A DNA stretch of 64,000 nucleotides from an uncultured Bacteroidales bacterium (lineage in GTDB: Bacteria; Bacteroidota; Bacteroidia; Bacteroidales; P3). Shown here one piece after another: positions 9,529 to 19,476 of the stretch. Every line of letters starts with the position of its first letter. Positions within the stretch are counted from its first letter, which is position 1. The position numbers were made by a program, and so were the translations under genes. A model generated the notes under the pieces. The model did not search any database, was not told the DNA's origin, and saw only the letters and a list, made by a program, of their open reading frames with translations. Location of the stretch: NCBI GenBank assembly GCA_905234695.1, contig CAJOHZ010000021.1, forward strand, positions 1 to 64,000, written 5' to 3'.

Positions 9529-11018
9529 AAAGAGTGGCATGGATTCTGCTGGCAGTGTGCGCCTGCCTGACCACCCATGGGCAAGTGTCGCCGTTGGACT
9601 TCGGATTGCACGAAGTCACCTCCGACAGTGCCCGTTATTGGGTATTGTACAACACCCACCGCACCGCCGCCGACTCAGGTTGGACGGTGAGTTACAAAGG
9701 CATCGACACGATACTGATAAGCATTCCATCCGATGCAAAAAGCCTGCCACTGACAGACAGCAACGATTTCGGACATGTGGTACTTGTGGTCAAGAATAAC
9801 GCCCGCAACCTGTTCCTTTTTACCTCCACCCCCAAGATGGTACCCCTGTCCTACCCCGACATCGAGGGGCTGAATGACGCCATTGACGAGGGACGTTATT
9901 TCGCCCTCGACACCTTGCGCGAAGGTCGATGGTTGCTGGAGGTGACCGACAGTACCCTGTGGGTGGACAACCGCGAAGACCACACCTATGGCCATTACCG
10001 TAACGAGTTGATCCGAGTAAGCGACGGTCTCAGCACCGACCTCCCAGCCATGCCCTATAGCGGCACCGACTCGCGCCCCCACCTTCGCGGACGGCGTGTG
10101 GACGGCGACCTGCCATTCCTCTTCGCCAACCTCACCCTGATTCGCGACAGCGGAGCCTCCTGCCGAACCTACCTTCTTGATGTGGAGAACCGCCAGAAGG
10201 TGACGCTACGAGGCATCGTTGTGTCCACCCCGATAAATCCCAAGATGGTGAGCGACGCCATCATCAAGGTGTACAACTGCGCGGAGGTAGAGCTGGACTC
10301 TGTGGTTCTGTGGGGCAGCTACTCCCGCCCCAACCACTCGGGATACGGACTAGTGATGAACAATCTGCGCGACACCCGCGTGCGACGACTCACCGCCGTA
10401 TCGCCCTGGGGCATCTTCGGCACCAACAACATGTACAACACACTGATGGAGGATTGCGACTTCAACCGCTTCGACATACACTGCTATGGACGCGACGTAA
10501 CCTTCCGCAACTGCCGCCAAAGAAACGGATACAACCAGTTTTCATCAGTAGTGGGGAACATCGTGTTTGACCACTGCCTGTTCGACAACTTCACCCCGGT
10601 GTTGATAGAAGACTCATATAACGCCTACACCCATTTCGTACTGCACATGGACAGCTGCCAGTGGTGGCTGACCAGGGACTGCCACACATTGATGCACGCC
10701 GGACGGCTGGGATTCAACCCAAATACTCGCAAAGAACTACAAACACCCAGTCTGCCCGATATCGAGATAGAAGGATTGACAACCCACACGCCTAAAAACG
10801 TAAAAGAGCTGAGGCTATTCTACTACTCGGGAAAGAAACCGCAAACCACACCCATCGGAGGCATAGGTCATATTGAACTGCGTGGATGGCAGGAGACGGG
10901 AAAGAAGGTCTCCGTCAAGTACTCCAACAAAAAGGTTCAACTGCAGCAAGAGGTACACATCACAATGCCTGATGTGGCAGGCGAGCAGTTGGAAGAACGC
11001 ATTGTACAGACGCTGTAA
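9525..11018 (+). CDS. Exported right-handed beta-helix protein, function unknown
   Basis: 497 residues. ATG 9525 overlaps the stop of the symporter gene (ATGA) and follows a good GGAGGAGGAG ribosome site. The N-terminus is a signal peptide (MKRVAWILLAVCACLTTHGQ, cut expected after H-G). From about residue 150 the chain shows the short, irregular strand pattern of parallel beta-helix proteins (for example VTLRGIVVSTPINP, IIKVYNCAEVELDSVVLWGS, VRRLTAVSPWGIFG, VTFRNCRQRNG, IVFDHCLFDNF). That fold is common in pectate-lyase-like and polysaccharide-binding proteins, but I see no recognisable active site. Probably a periplasmic or secreted carbohydrate-related protein. The link to the symporter is positional only. 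Confidence 0.75.
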   Translation: MKRVAWILLAVCACLTTHGQVSPLDFGLHEVTSDSARYWVLYNTHRTAADSGWTVSYKGIDTILISIPSDAKSLPLTDSNDFGHVVLVVKNNARNLFLFTSTPKMVPLSYPDIEGLNDAIDEGRYFALDTLREGRWLLEVTDSTLWVDNREDHTYGHYRNELIRVSDGLSTDLPAMPYSGTDSRPHLRGRRVDGDLPFLFANLTLIRDSGASCRTYLLDVENRQKVTLRGIVVSTPINPKMVSDAIIKVYNCAEVELDSVVLWGSYSRPNHSGYGLVMNNLRDTRVRRLTAVSPWGIFGTNNMYNTLMEDCDFNRFDIHCYGRDVTFRNCRQRNGYNQFSSVVGNIVFDHCLFDNFTPVLIEDSYNAYTHFVLHMDSCQWWLTRDCHTLMHAGRLGFNPNTRKELQTPSLPDIEIEGLTTHTPKNVKELRLFYYSGKKPQTTPIGGIGHIELRGWQETGKKVSVKYSNKKVQLQQEVHITMPDVAGEQLEERIVQTL

Positions 11019-11075
11019 ATCAGAAAGAAATACCAAAACATTGTCTTAAAAAGACACAGAATGGGAAAAAAATCG

Positions 11076-11083
11076 TACCTTTG
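11076..11083 (+). promoter_or_regulatory. -7 element upstream of the Ser/Arg-repeat protein
   Basis: TACCTTTG matches TAnnTTTG and lies 62 bases before ATG 11145 in an AT-rich gap. No clear -33 TTTG is visible at the right distance. Confidence 0.5.
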
Positions 11084-11144
11084 CAAAAAAATAAATCACT
11101 CACAAAAGATACATAATCTAAAAGAACCCCTAAAATAGCTTATC

Positions 11145-12350
11145 ATGAAAAAGATTGTCTTGATGCTGGCAATGACATTGGCGATGATGACCGCCGCTGC
11201 CTCCAACACATTGTACTTCACCTACAACCAAGCTTTGAGATCGGTCTCGTTCCTCAACAATCAGGACGAACTGATGATTTACTGCGGCTATGAGGATGAA
11301 CTGCCCACCTACGTACTTGTCAATGAAGTCTGGGCCGAACAAATCTCGTCGTCGTACTACGAAATCTGGCTCTATGGCTACGATGCCTATACCGGTGAAG
11401 AAATCTATATGCCGATTGACATGGAATGCATCTGGCTGGTGCGCAACAAAACAATCTACAGCGCCGCCCAGTACCTGCGGTTCCGCAGCACCCATCCGAG
11501 GCCGGTATTCACATGGGCGATGCCCCGCTACAATCCCTTTGTAAGGGCTCCAAGACCCATTACCTACTACTACACCTACCACTATGACATCCACCGTCCG
11601 GGTTGGCATTTCCACCACCATCCCGACATGCACTACCATCCCTACTATTGCCGCAAACCCCATATGCCCGCCCCGATGCCTCCTGTTCCCTTCACTCCCG
11701 GCAAGGATCGTCCCGGCTATCGCCAAATCAGCAAGGGCAACAACGGGGAAATAGGCTACGAGTACATTCCCACCAACACCACCGGCAATATCACTGCCAG
11801 TCGCTCGAAGGTGATTGTACAGAACGATCCCACATCGCGTAGCGGAAACCGTATCACCAGCAGCCGCAGCAACAACACGGTGACCACCACTGACCGTCTG
11901 ACGGGCAGCCGTTCGACTTCGCAGGCCCCGGATGTCACCCAGTCGCGTAGCAGCAACTCATCCAGCCGCAGTTCGGCTGCAAGCTCTTCCCGCAGCAACA
12001 ACAGCACTGCCACCAGCAGTTCGTCAAGCCGCAGCAACGCCACTGGCAGCTCGCGCAGCAGCAACAGCAGTAAGAGCACGGGTACTACATCTCGCAGCGA
12101 CAACAATTCGCGCAGTTCCTCGGCCAGTAGCTCACGCAGCAGCAACAGCAGCACAGGTTCCACGAATTCCCGCAGCACGTCGGCTAGTTCGTCTCGCAGC
12201 AGCAACAGCAGCACAGGCACCACGACTTCCCGTAGTTCGTCGGCCAGCTCTACACGCAGCAGCGACAACCGCACAGGCACCACGACCTCCAGAGGCACCT
12301 CCTCCACTAGTTCCCGCGGTACTACGACCTCCCAAAGAAATAGTAGATAA
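11145..12350 (+). CDS. Exported protein with His/Tyr/Pro-rich centre and Ser/Arg-repeat tail
   Basis: 401 residues with signal peptide MKKIVLMLAMTLAMMTAAAS. Residues about 20-115 look folded (NTLYFTYNQALRSVSF, WAEQISSSYYEIWLYGYD). Residues about 120-195 are rich in Tyr, His and Pro (TYYYTYHYDIHRPGWHFHHH). From about residue 225 to the end the protein is almost only Ser, Arg, Thr, Asn, Gly and Ala, with repeated S-R-S-S-N-S-S-T-G-T-T-T-S-R units. The tail is positively charged and probably disordered, and could bind acidic polymers or surfaces (inference). The DNA of the last units repeats with a period of about 60 bases. No family recognised. The next gene starts 3 bases after the stop. Confidence 0.75.
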   Translation: MKKIVLMLAMTLAMMTAAASNTLYFTYNQALRSVSFLNNQDELMIYCGYEDELPTYVLVNEVWAEQISSSYYEIWLYGYDAYTGEEIYMPIDMECIWLVRNKTIYSAAQYLRFRSTHPRPVFTWAMPRYNPFVRAPRPITYYYTYHYDIHRPGWHFHHHPDMHYHPYYCRKPHMPAPMPPVPFTPGKDRPGYRQISKGNNGEIGYEYIPTNTTGNITASRSKVIVQNDPTSRSGNRITSSRSNNTVTTTDRLTGSRSTSQAPDVTQSRSSNSSSRSSAASSSRSNNSTATSSSSSRSNATGSSRSSNSSKSTGTTSRSDNNSRSSSASSSRSSNSSTGSTNSRSTSASSSRSSNSSTGTTTSRSSSASSTRSSDNRTGTTTSRGTSSTSSRGTTTSQRNSR

Positions 12351-12353
12351 CTA

Positions 12354-13232
12354 ATGAACAATAAAGAAAGCGAATTGGTATTGGCTCCCGACGGGAGCCT
12401 TTACCATATACACATGACTGGCGAAACGCTAGCCGACGACATCTTTCTGGTCGGTGACCCCGACCGGGTGAATATGTTCAAAGGCATATTCGACAGCGTG
12501 GAATACGAGTCGTGCAATCGGGAACTGCATGCCTTGACAGGCCGCTACCACGGCCATCGTTTCACCGCCCTGTCCACCGGCATGGGCTGCGACAACATTG
12601 ACATCGTGGCCACCGAACTGGATGCCGCCGCCAACTGCGACCTCACCACCCGTACCGCCCTGCCCACCCACCGCACACTGCGAATGATACGCATCGGCAC
12701 CAGCGGCTCGTTGCAGGCCCATATCGACTGCGGAAGCCTTGTGGCAGCCCAGTATGCCATCGGCATGGACGGCCTGCTGAATTACTACCGACATGATTCC
12801 AACGGATTCGAACCAGAGATGCAACAGGCGTTCTGCCAACACATGCAACTGGGCCACGACCTCGCCACCCCCTATTGTGTACGAGGTAGCCAGCAATTAT
12901 TGGAGGCTGTGGCCACCGATATGCACAAAGGCATTACCGTCACCGCCGGCGGCTTCTATGGACCCCAGGGACGCAACATACGGCTGGCACCTGCCATCGA
13001 CAATCTTAACGAACGGCTAGCAGAGTTCCGTTGGGAGGGAGTTCCCGTCACCAACCTCGAAATGGAAACTTCGGCCATCTACGGCTTCGCGCAGGCGTTG
13101 GGACACCAGGCCCTCACCGTATGCCTGATTATCGCCAACCGTCCCACAGGCCGTTTCCTGAACGATTACCATACCCCCATGCGCAACGCCATCGGGACCA
13201 TCATTGAACGCTGCTCCCTCCTCGGAGCGTAA
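12354..13232 (+). CDS. Nucleoside phosphorylase (uridine phosphorylase-like)
   Basis: 292 residues, PNP_UDP_1 superfamily; these enzymes split nucleosides with phosphate into base and ribose-1-phosphate in the cytoplasm. Visible family marks are FLVGDPDRV (phosphate site near residue 35), GRYHGHRFTALSTGMGCDNI, MIRIGTSGSL and the VTNLEMETSAIYGFAQALG helix, in which E-M-E-T contacts ribose. That pattern favours a uridine phosphorylase-type enzyme over adenosine- or guanosine-specific ones, but base specificity is not provable here. It starts 3 bases after the Ser/Arg protein, so they probably share a transcript despite unrelated roles. Confidence 0.85.
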   Translation: MNNKESELVLAPDGSLYHIHMTGETLADDIFLVGDPDRVNMFKGIFDSVEYESCNRELHALTGRYHGHRFTALSTGMGCDNIDIVATELDAAANCDLTTRTALPTHRTLRMIRIGTSGSLQAHIDCGSLVAAQYAIGMDGLLNYYRHDSNGFEPEMQQAFCQHMQLGHDLATPYCVRGSQQLLEAVATDMHKGITVTAGGFYGPQGRNIRLAPAIDNLNERLAEFRWEGVPVTNLEMETSAIYGFAQALGHQALTVCLIIANRPTGRFLNDYHTPMRNAIGTIIERCSLLGA

Positions 13233-13252
13233 CCCTCAATCCAATCCACACC

Positions 13253-13723
13253 ATGAAAAGAATCCTCTTCGCCCTGTTGGTATTTCTATTTTCAGTATGC
13301 AGTTTTCAATATGCGGCGGCCCAAGCACCCCCGGACTACATTCCTGAACAGTTGAACCGCGACTCACACCATATCATCCAGTCGCTAGGGGCTTTTGTGG
13401 GCAACGAGCGGGCCGAAAGCCAGTCGTTCGACATCACCTATATGCCCGCCGGAAACGGCGTGGAGGGTGTGATGATTATCAACACTGCCGACTACCGCTG
13501 TACCTTCAAACTCGATGCCCAATACGACCTGTGCTACGAACTGCTTATCGACATCCGCACACAAGAGTTCCTCACCGAATTCTACAGACTCTTCAACAGT
13601 TACCCCACCGAGAATATGGACGGGTACCGTATCATGCGGTTCGGGAACGAACGCCTGCGCATCACGGAGGCTCCCTCTACAACCTCCCGCTACCGCTCTT
13701 TCCGATTCTTGATTGATAATTAA
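13253..13723 (+). CDS. Small exported protein, function unknown
   Basis: 156 residues with signal peptide MKRILFALLVFLFSVCSFQYAAAQ. The mature part mixes strands and helices (ESQSFDITYMPAGNGVEGVMI, TYRCTF-like strands, then ELLIDIRTQEFLTEFYRLF). No motif recognised. It lies 20 bases after the phosphorylase and its last 10 bases precede the lipoprotein gene, so it sits in the same forward gene string. Confidence 0.6.
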   Translation: MKRILFALLVFLFSVCSFQYAAAQAPPDYIPEQLNRDSHHIIQSLGAFVGNERAESQSFDITYMPAGNGVEGVMIINTADYRCTFKLDAQYDLCYELLIDIRTQEFLTEFYRLFNSYPTENMDGYRIMRFGNERLRITEAPSTTSRYRSFRFLIDN

Positions 13724-13745
13724 TATAATCGAATTAATAGAAGTA

Positions 13746-15563
13746 ATGGAACACATAAATCAAAAAATTCTATTGATAGGAATTGTATCTGCAGCCTTAA
13801 TCATGACATCACTTTGCGGATGCAAGAAAGATAAGATAATTCAAGAGATTGTAGATACCCCTGAAAACGTCACTATGAATTGCGGTGTCGAGATTGCCGG
13901 CATTGACCCTAGTGGGTTAAAAATACTGACACCGATTGACGGTGCTGAAATCTCCTCGGGAATTACCGAATTACAATTCGTTAAAAACGATATGCCACAG
14001 TCAATTTTTGTGCTAGACTCCAACGACAACATCAGAATGTTATATAAGGGTATCATCCAACAAAATGGAACAGTCCACATTGATGCCCACAGTACAGCAT
14101 TGGCTCTAACAGTTTGCAATCCCATCGTGGCCATGCTTTGCGACTCTAATTTCTCTGAAACAGTCTCATATATTGAAAACCTCGCATCCTTTACCGAATT
14201 CGAAAACATCGTTGAATCTCAGATTGTGTCCGGGGCCGACATCTTCGACACAAACAACACTGTTTTGTTGAATGGAATCCAAGCCATATATAATGAACTA
14301 CTCGGTTCGGGTGAGGACACAATTCCCACGAAAGGAGTCGACCCCTGGAATTGCGTGAATCACTATCCACTTAAATGCGAATACGTGTCTAATGGAGACC
14401 CATCAACAGTATGGATAAGCAATTACTCGTTATGTCCTACATACTTCGGCACCCTTACCGCGGAGGGCGCAGACCCACAAAACCTCACGATTCGCACCAT
14501 TGGGAGTTACTCTTTAACAACAGCAACAATTAACCTCTTGGTTGGTAACGATGTAATATATGGAGAGCAGAAATATGTCGGCCTCGCCAAGGGCGTAGAC
14601 AATAGCATAGTATTAACGAATCTCCACAGCACCAAGGCGATTGTAGACATAGGTGCGCACTACGTCAATGATGTCTTGGATATTCTTCCGCTCCCCTTGC
14701 CAGACAACTTGAAAACCACTTTATCAACTATGGTCGGACAGTACATCGCCAATGCGGTATCCAACGTAACGACAAGCGATGACAACACCATGTGGGCAAT
14801 AGCAAAATCCATTGGGATTACTAGTGTAGACATTATCAAGGACGAGCTATTGAAATATATTGCACAAGGAGTATGGCAAGAACTCTCAACAACATATAGC
14901 GAGGAGGTCATTAAGAAGGTTATTGGGAAAGTATTTGCATGGTATAATGCGGTTGCTGGTACTGGCAACGCCGGAATACGAACATACTGCCTAATAAAAT
15001 ATCCCAATGATATTTCGTTCTGCCTGCACCACGGATATGACACACGCATCAAAAATTACTTTGTACTACCCTGTGGGAACAACAGTGTCAATTGTCAGAA
15101 CTATTCAATCCATCAATACCCATACAAACAAGGATTCGAGAACAATTTAGGGTGCTGGACCTATAACGGCTGGTCTGGTTTTAATTCCGACGGCTACTAC
15201 CATGGCAATGGTGCTCACACAGGAAAAGGAATGATTGAACTGAACTCAACAAAAATAGAATCGGATAACTATCGGTCATCGGATATCACATCTCCACCAA
15301 TTGAACTTGGAAACAATCCCGCCACACTATCTTTTTACTATCGAGGTGATATATACAATCAAGTCACTGTATGCTTTTTCAAGACCGACGGCAGTTCCTC
15401 TTTTAATATGTTCCGCCCATATCCGAATTGGTCTTTCGCAAGATTTGATCTCCCAAAAGGAACGAACAGAATATGGATTGTAAATGAAGACTACGGAAAC
15501 GAAGTGGGAGTCATCAGAACCACTTATATCGACGATATAAAAATTACACTGAACAACCATTAA
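13746..15563 (+). CDS. AT-rich surface lipoprotein with C-terminal jelly-roll module
   Basis: 605 residues. ATG 13746 gives a clean lipoprotein signal (MEHINQKILLIGIVSAALIM then S-L-C-G-C-K-K), whereas upstream in-frame starts do not. The middle (residues about 40-430) matches no family I know. Residues about 450-605 form a MAM/jelly-roll-like module: YPYKQGFENNLGCWTYNGWSG, then PPIELGNNPATLSFYYRGD, ending TTYIDDIKITLNN. The same YIDD(I/V)xI strand ends the sandwich modules of the giant adhesin at 0-4 kb. Codon use is much AT-richer than in the flanking nucleoside phosphorylase and typA genes, which suggests horizontal acquisition or recombination. Likely outer-membrane anchored. Confidence 0.75.
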   Translation: MEHINQKILLIGIVSAALIMTSLCGCKKDKIIQEIVDTPENVTMNCGVEIAGIDPSGLKILTPIDGAEISSGITELQFVKNDMPQSIFVLDSNDNIRMLYKGIIQQNGTVHIDAHSTALALTVCNPIVAMLCDSNFSETVSYIENLASFTEFENIVESQIVSGADIFDTNNTVLLNGIQAIYNELLGSGEDTIPTKGVDPWNCVNHYPLKCEYVSNGDPSTVWISNYSLCPTYFGTLTAEGADPQNLTIRTIGSYSLTTATINLLVGNDVIYGEQKYVGLAKGVDNSIVLTNLHSTKAIVDIGAHYVNDVLDILPLPLPDNLKTTLSTMVGQYIANAVSNVTTSDDNTMWAIAKSIGITSVDIIKDELLKYIAQGVWQELSTTYSEEVIKKVIGKVFAWYNAVAGTGNAGIRTYCLIKYPNDISFCLHHGYDTRIKNYFVLPCGNNSVNCQNYSIHQYPYKQGFENNLGCWTYNGWSGFNSDGYYHGNGAHTGKGMIELNSTKIESDNYRSSDITSPPIELGNNPATLSFYYRGDIYNQVTVCFFKTDGSSSFNMFRPYPNWSFARFDLPKGTNRIWIVNEDYGNEVGVIRTTYIDDIKITLNNH

Positions 15564-15674
15564 GACTGTTTCATCGTCTGAATACGATAATGTTTGAAAA
15601 ACGCAGCACCCAATACCCATCATAATCTTTGCGGCCAACAATTCACGCAATCTATTGAAATACAAACCGATACA

Positions 15675-17510
15675 ATGCAAAACATTAGAAATATCGCCAT
15701 TATTGCGCATGTCGACCACGGGAAAACCACGTTGGTCGACCGTATGCTGCACCAGGCACAACTCTTCAGAGAGAACCAAGAGACCAACGACCTTATCCTG
15801 GACAACAACGACTTGGAACGCGAACGCGGAATCACCATCTTGTCCAAGAACGTATCCATAAGGTACAAAGGGTATAAAATCAACATCATCGACACCCCTG
15901 GCCACAGCGATTTCGGTGGCGAGGTGGAGCGTGTGCTGAATATGGCCGACGGTGTGCTGCTGGTGGTGGATGCCTTTGAAGGCCCCATGCCACAAACCCG
16001 TTTCGTCCTGCAGAAAGCCATCGAACTGAGGCTGAAGCCCATCGTGGTCATCAACAAGGTCGACAAGCCCAACTGCGACCCCGAGCAGACGCAAGAGGCC
16101 GTCTTTGACCTCATGTTCAACCTCGGAGCCAACAACGACCAGCTGGACTTCCCCACCGCCTACGGCTCCGCCAAGCAGGGCTGGATGGGCGAAGACTGGC
16201 GCACCCCGACGGACGACATCACCTACCTCATGGACCTCATCATCAAACATATCCCCTCGCCTATCGTGCCCGAAGGGAATACACAGATGATGATTTCATC
16301 GCTCGACTACAGCAGCTACTTGGGCCGCATCGCCGTGGGACGACTGCACCGCGGTACTCTGCAGGCCGGACAACCCATCGCCTTGGTCAAACGCGACGGC
16401 TCACATATCACCAGCAAGATAAAAGAGCTCTACACCTTTGAAGGGCTGGGTAAAGAACGCACCAAGAACGTAGTGGAGGCTGGCGAAATATGCGCCGTAC
16501 TCCTTGACCTCGATAAAAACATCATGTTCGAGATTGGCGACACCATTTGCGACAGCGAGAATCCCGAGCCGCTACCCCCCATCAAGGTTGACGAGCCCAC
16601 AATGAGCATGCTCTTCACCATCAACAACTCGCCTTTCTTCGGCAAAGAGGGTAAATATGTCACCAGCCGCCACATCCGTGAACGCCTGTACAAGGAGTTG
16701 GAAAAGAACCTGGCCCTACGGGTGGAAGAGACCTCCTCGCCCGATGCGCTACTGGTATACGGACGCGGCATCCTACACCTCTCCATCCTCATCGAGACTA
16801 TGCGCCGCGAAGGCTACGAGTTGCAGGTGGGACAGCCCAAGGTCATCATCAAAGAGATTGACGGGCAGAAATGCGAACCCGTCGAACAGCTCACCGTGCT
16901 GGTGCCCGAGGAACTCTCCAGCAAGGTCATCGACGTCGTCACCCGCCGCAAGGGCGAGGTAGGCACCATCGACACCAAGGGCGACCGAGTACAGCTGGAT
17001 TTCACCATCCCCTCGCGCGGCATCATCGGCCTGCGCAACACACTGCTCACAGCCACCAACGGAGAGGCGGTCATCGCCCACCGTTTCCTCGAATTCCAGC
17101 CTTGGAAAGGCGACATGGATGATCATAAATATGGTGCCCTCATCGCCAAAGAGACCGGCGAAGCCACGGCATACAGCATCAGCAAGCTGCAAGACCGCGG
17201 CCCATTCTTCATCGAGCCGGGCGAGCATGTCTATAGCGGACAGGTCATCGGCGAGAGCCTACGACCCGGCAACGACATTGTTATCAATGTTGTCACCGCC
17301 AAGAACCTCACCAACATGCGAACCAAAAGCGCCGATGAGAAATCCACATGCACCCCAGCCATCAAGTTCAGTCTGGAGGAAGCCATGGAATATATTCGTG
17401 ATGACGAATATCTGGAAATCACCCCGACGAGTCTCCGCATACGCAAGATTATCCTCGACGAGATAGAAAGAAAACGCGCCCGTATAGCCGCAGGACTGAG
17501 TGCGGAATAG
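15675..17510 (+). CDS. typA: Ribosome-associated GTPase TypA/BipA
   Basis: 611 residues, the usual size of TypA, a translation-factor-like GTPase that binds the 70S ribosome and is needed for stress and cold growth in other bacteria. The G motifs are intact: G1 AHVDHGKTT, the switch [10 protein letters not shown]3 [16 protein letters not shown] and G4 NKVDK. The C-terminal TypA-specific region is present ([20 protein letters not shown]). I chose ATG 15675, giving [16 protein letters not shown]; the 27 extra upstream codons are not conserved in character. The gene ends 14 bases from the convergent 7TM-HTH gene with no obvious terminator between. Confidence 0.95.
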   Translation: MQNIRNIAIIAHVDHGKTTLVDRMLHQAQLFRENQETNDLILDNNDLERERGITILSKNVSIRYKGYKINIIDTPGHSDFGGEVERVLNMADGVLLVVDAFEGPMPQTRFVLQKAIELRLKPIVVINKVDKPNCDPEQTQEAVFDLMFNLGANNDQLDFPTAYGSAKQGWMGEDWRTPTDDITYLMDLIIKHIPSPIVPEGNTQMMISSLDYSSYLGRIAVGRLHRGTLQAGQPIALVKRDGSHITSKIKELYTFEGLGKERTKNVVEAGEICAVLLDLDKNIMFEIGDTICDSENPEPLPPIKVDEPTMSMLFTINNSPFFGKEGKYVTSRHIRERLYKELEKNLALRVEETSSPDALLVYGRGILHLSILIETMRREGYELQVGQPKVIIKEIDGQKCEPVEQLTVLVPEELSSKVIDVVTRRKGEVGTIDTKGDRVQLDFTIPSRGIIGLRNTLLTATNGEAVIAHRFLEFQPWKGDMDDHKYGALIAKETGEATAYSISKLQDRGPFFIEPGEHVYSGQVIGESLRPGNDIVINVVTAKNLTNMRTKSADEKSTCTPAIKFSLEEAMEYIRDDEYLEITPTSLRIRKIILDEIERKRARIAAGLSAE

Positions 17511-17524
17511 CAAAGCACGCAGAA

Positions 17525-18691
17525 CTACGGTTCCTGTCGGTATTTTTTAACCGACTTCTGCATTATCTTCTGGAAAGAGTTTTCGAACGTTTCCCGGTCA
17601 AGATAACCACATTTGTGCGCCAAACGAGTCAAATCATCAGGGTCGTTAGTGCGATATTGCCGTCCCTGTTCGTCCAGAATGTGGGTAGCATATTCTATAC
17701 GAAGGATATCAATATATTCGGAGAAGTTCGTCTCATACATGCTGTGTACGGCATTAATAATATCATCCTCTGAAACGCTGAAGTGGTCGGCTAAAATATA
17801 CACCGACAAGTCGGGGTCCAAGTAAGCCTTGGAATCCACCACATATTCAGTCAGCTTACGGCCAAGGGACTCCAGATTACGGCGTGGTTGTTCTGTCAGG
17901 CGTTGTTTCTTCTCGGTAAGCACCTCAACACCAATGGGCGTGCGGAAAGCAAAGTAGCCTATTAAGAACATGTCCACGGCCTGCATGATAGCTCCAATGG
18001 CAGTTCCCAGAATAGGTCGCGGGGAGTTGAAAGGATACATAATATAGCTGAGCACCACAAAGAAGCAATTGAGAGCCACAAAGAGGTAAGTACCCAGCAA
18101 ATCGGCGCGGTGGAGTCTGTTGACGGTAAAATAATCGTCGAGCAACCGACTGAAGCGGTTGATGCGTATGAGGCTGTATACACCCACAAAGGTCGTTTCG
18201 ACGATGATAAAGAGCCAATAGAGGTAGTAGTGCACCGCAACGATGAGGTTGTAGCGCCAGCTGCCAGCAAAGAAAAGATGGGCTATACCCTCGGACCCGC
18301 GCTGAATCCACAGGCGGTACATGTCGGCACCACCAATGAATGTCGATACCGCTATAAGGATCACCACCACCATTGCCGACATAACGAGCACATTGAGTTG
18401 CGCCAGCGGCGGACGGGCCTCTCCAGTATCGGTCAAATTAGTGACTGCTGCCTGAATGAGCGGCGGAGTGAACATTGAAAGTATCATGAACATGATAACA
18501 AGCAAATACTCGCCTTTGAGGAAGCTATTGAAGAAGGTGCTATAAATGATGACGGCCAGCGACATCGACATTAATGCCGACATGATGAGCCACTGTGCAC
18601 CGAGCACACGGCGTTTGAAAAAGAGCGTCACAAAAGGCCAATAGAGCGACGAAAGGCCCAGAAGAAAATATATCAATGCTATCGGTGTCAT
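17525..18691 (-). CDS. Membrane-embedded AraC-type regulator (7TM plus HTH)
   Basis: 388 residues. About seven hydrophobic helices occupy residues 1-250 (start MTPIALIYFLLGLSSLYWPF). A cytosolic part follows, whose last 100 residues look like a degenerate AraC/XylS DNA-binding domain: LSVYILADHFSVSEDDIINA (first helix-turn-helix) and LTRLAHKCGYLDRETFENSF (second, matching the usual A-x-x-x-G-F-x-x-x-x-F-x-x-x-F-K-K pattern), ending KIMQKSVKKYRQEP. This architecture suggests a one-component membrane sensor acting on DNA near the membrane (inference). It overlaps the next 7TM gene by ATGA and ends the long reverse operon. Confidence 0.75.
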   Translation of the reverse strand: MTPIALIYFLLGLSSLYWPFVTLFFKRRVLGAQWLIMSALMSMSLAVIIYSTFFNSFLKGEYLLVIMFMILSMFTPPLIQAAVTNLTDTGEARPPLAQLNVLVMSAMVVVILIAVSTFIGGADMYRLWIQRGSEGIAHLFFAGSWRYNLIVAVHYYLYWLFIIVETTFVGVYSLIRINRFSRLLDDYFTVNRLHRADLLGTYLFVALNCFFVVLSYIMYPFNSPRPILGTAIGAIMQAVDMFLIGYFAFRTPIGVEVLTEKKQRLTEQPRRNLESLGRKLTEYVVDSKAYLDPDLSVYILADHFSVSEDDIINAVHSMYETNFSEYIDILRIEYATHILDEQGRQYRTNDPDDLTRLAHKCGYLDRETFENSFQKIMQKSVKKYRQEP

Positions 18692-19476
18692 GACTGTTGG
18701 TTTTTATTGCGTAAATAGTCGGTTAGATAACGGGCATCATATTTCATGCGATATGTTAAACGGCCAGTTATAAACTGCACCACCGCCAACAACACCACAC
18801 CAACAATGAGCCAGTATTTATAGTAAGGCGGCCTCATATAGCTTGCATAGTATATAAATCCGGCCAGCGGAACGAAGATCCATACTATAATATTGTAGTC
18901 CCGCATATTATAGTTCATATCCTCGGCATAGAAGCTGTTGTACCGACGCTGAAAGCGGCGTATTTTCACCGTGGAGATAATTACCAGTATAAACGAATAA
19001 ACTATGAGCACTGTAGGGAAGACTCCATATTTCCATATAAGCATGAATGTCCATGCAGGATCTTCTTTACTCCAGACGAGGCCATATTCCCGGTAAGCGC
19101 GACACATCTCATCGTAGCGACGGGGACCGAGCCAGAACACTGCGATAGTGAGACCGATGACAAACAGCAGCGGAATCAAAAAAACACGCCTCTGCTCCAG
19201 CGTGGCGCCACGGGCCTCAGTATACGAACAGATGCCAATATAATACATCGGACCGCAAACCACAGCCAGTACCTCAAACGTATATGTATAGATAAAAATC
19301 TGTTCTTCCTGTCCTCGAAAAAAGACGCCGTAAACAGTCATGGCGACAGACTCTATCAAAAGCATCAGGCTCATTACCACCTGTGACCTTGTGGGGTGGC
19401 GGTGTCCTGTCACGATAACCAGTGCCCACACTGCCGAGACAAGCGCCGGCAAAAACAAAATGTAACTCCAATTCAT
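18688..19476 (-). CDS. Seven-helix membrane protein, HTH-less partner of the AraC-type regulator
   Basis: 262 residues with about seven hydrophobic segments (MNWSYILFLPALVSAVWALV at the N-terminus, YYKYWLIVGVVLLAVVQFIT near the C-terminus). It has the same layout as the membrane half of the neighbouring regulator, including the position of a YIGI/MYYIGICSY segment, but stops at a short basic tail (YLRNKNQQS) with no DNA-binding domain. The gene overlaps both ispG and the regulator gene by 4 bases. It could be a sensory or inhibitory partner of the downstream regulator, possibly a duplicated membrane half. No enzymatic motif is visible. Confidence 0.65.
   Translation of the reverse strand: MNWSYILFLPALVSAVWALVIVTGHRHPTRSQVVMSLMLLIESVAMTVYGVFFRGQEEQIFIYTYTFEVLAVVCGPMYYIGICSYTEARGATLEQRRVFLIPLLFVIGLTIAVFWLGPRRYDEMCRAYREYGLVWSKEDPAWTFMLIWKYGVFPTVLIVYSFILVIISTVKIRRFQRRYNSFYAEDMNYNMRDYNIIVWIFVPLAGFIYYASYMRPPYYKYWLIVGVVLLAVVQFITGRLTYRMKYDARYLTDYLRNKNQQS

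Noticed and set aside
11756-12361. Leucine/glutamate/arginine-rich reverse frame opposite the Ser/Arg tail
   Set aside because: Low-complexity shadow of the AGC/TCG-rich repeat, with no start context.
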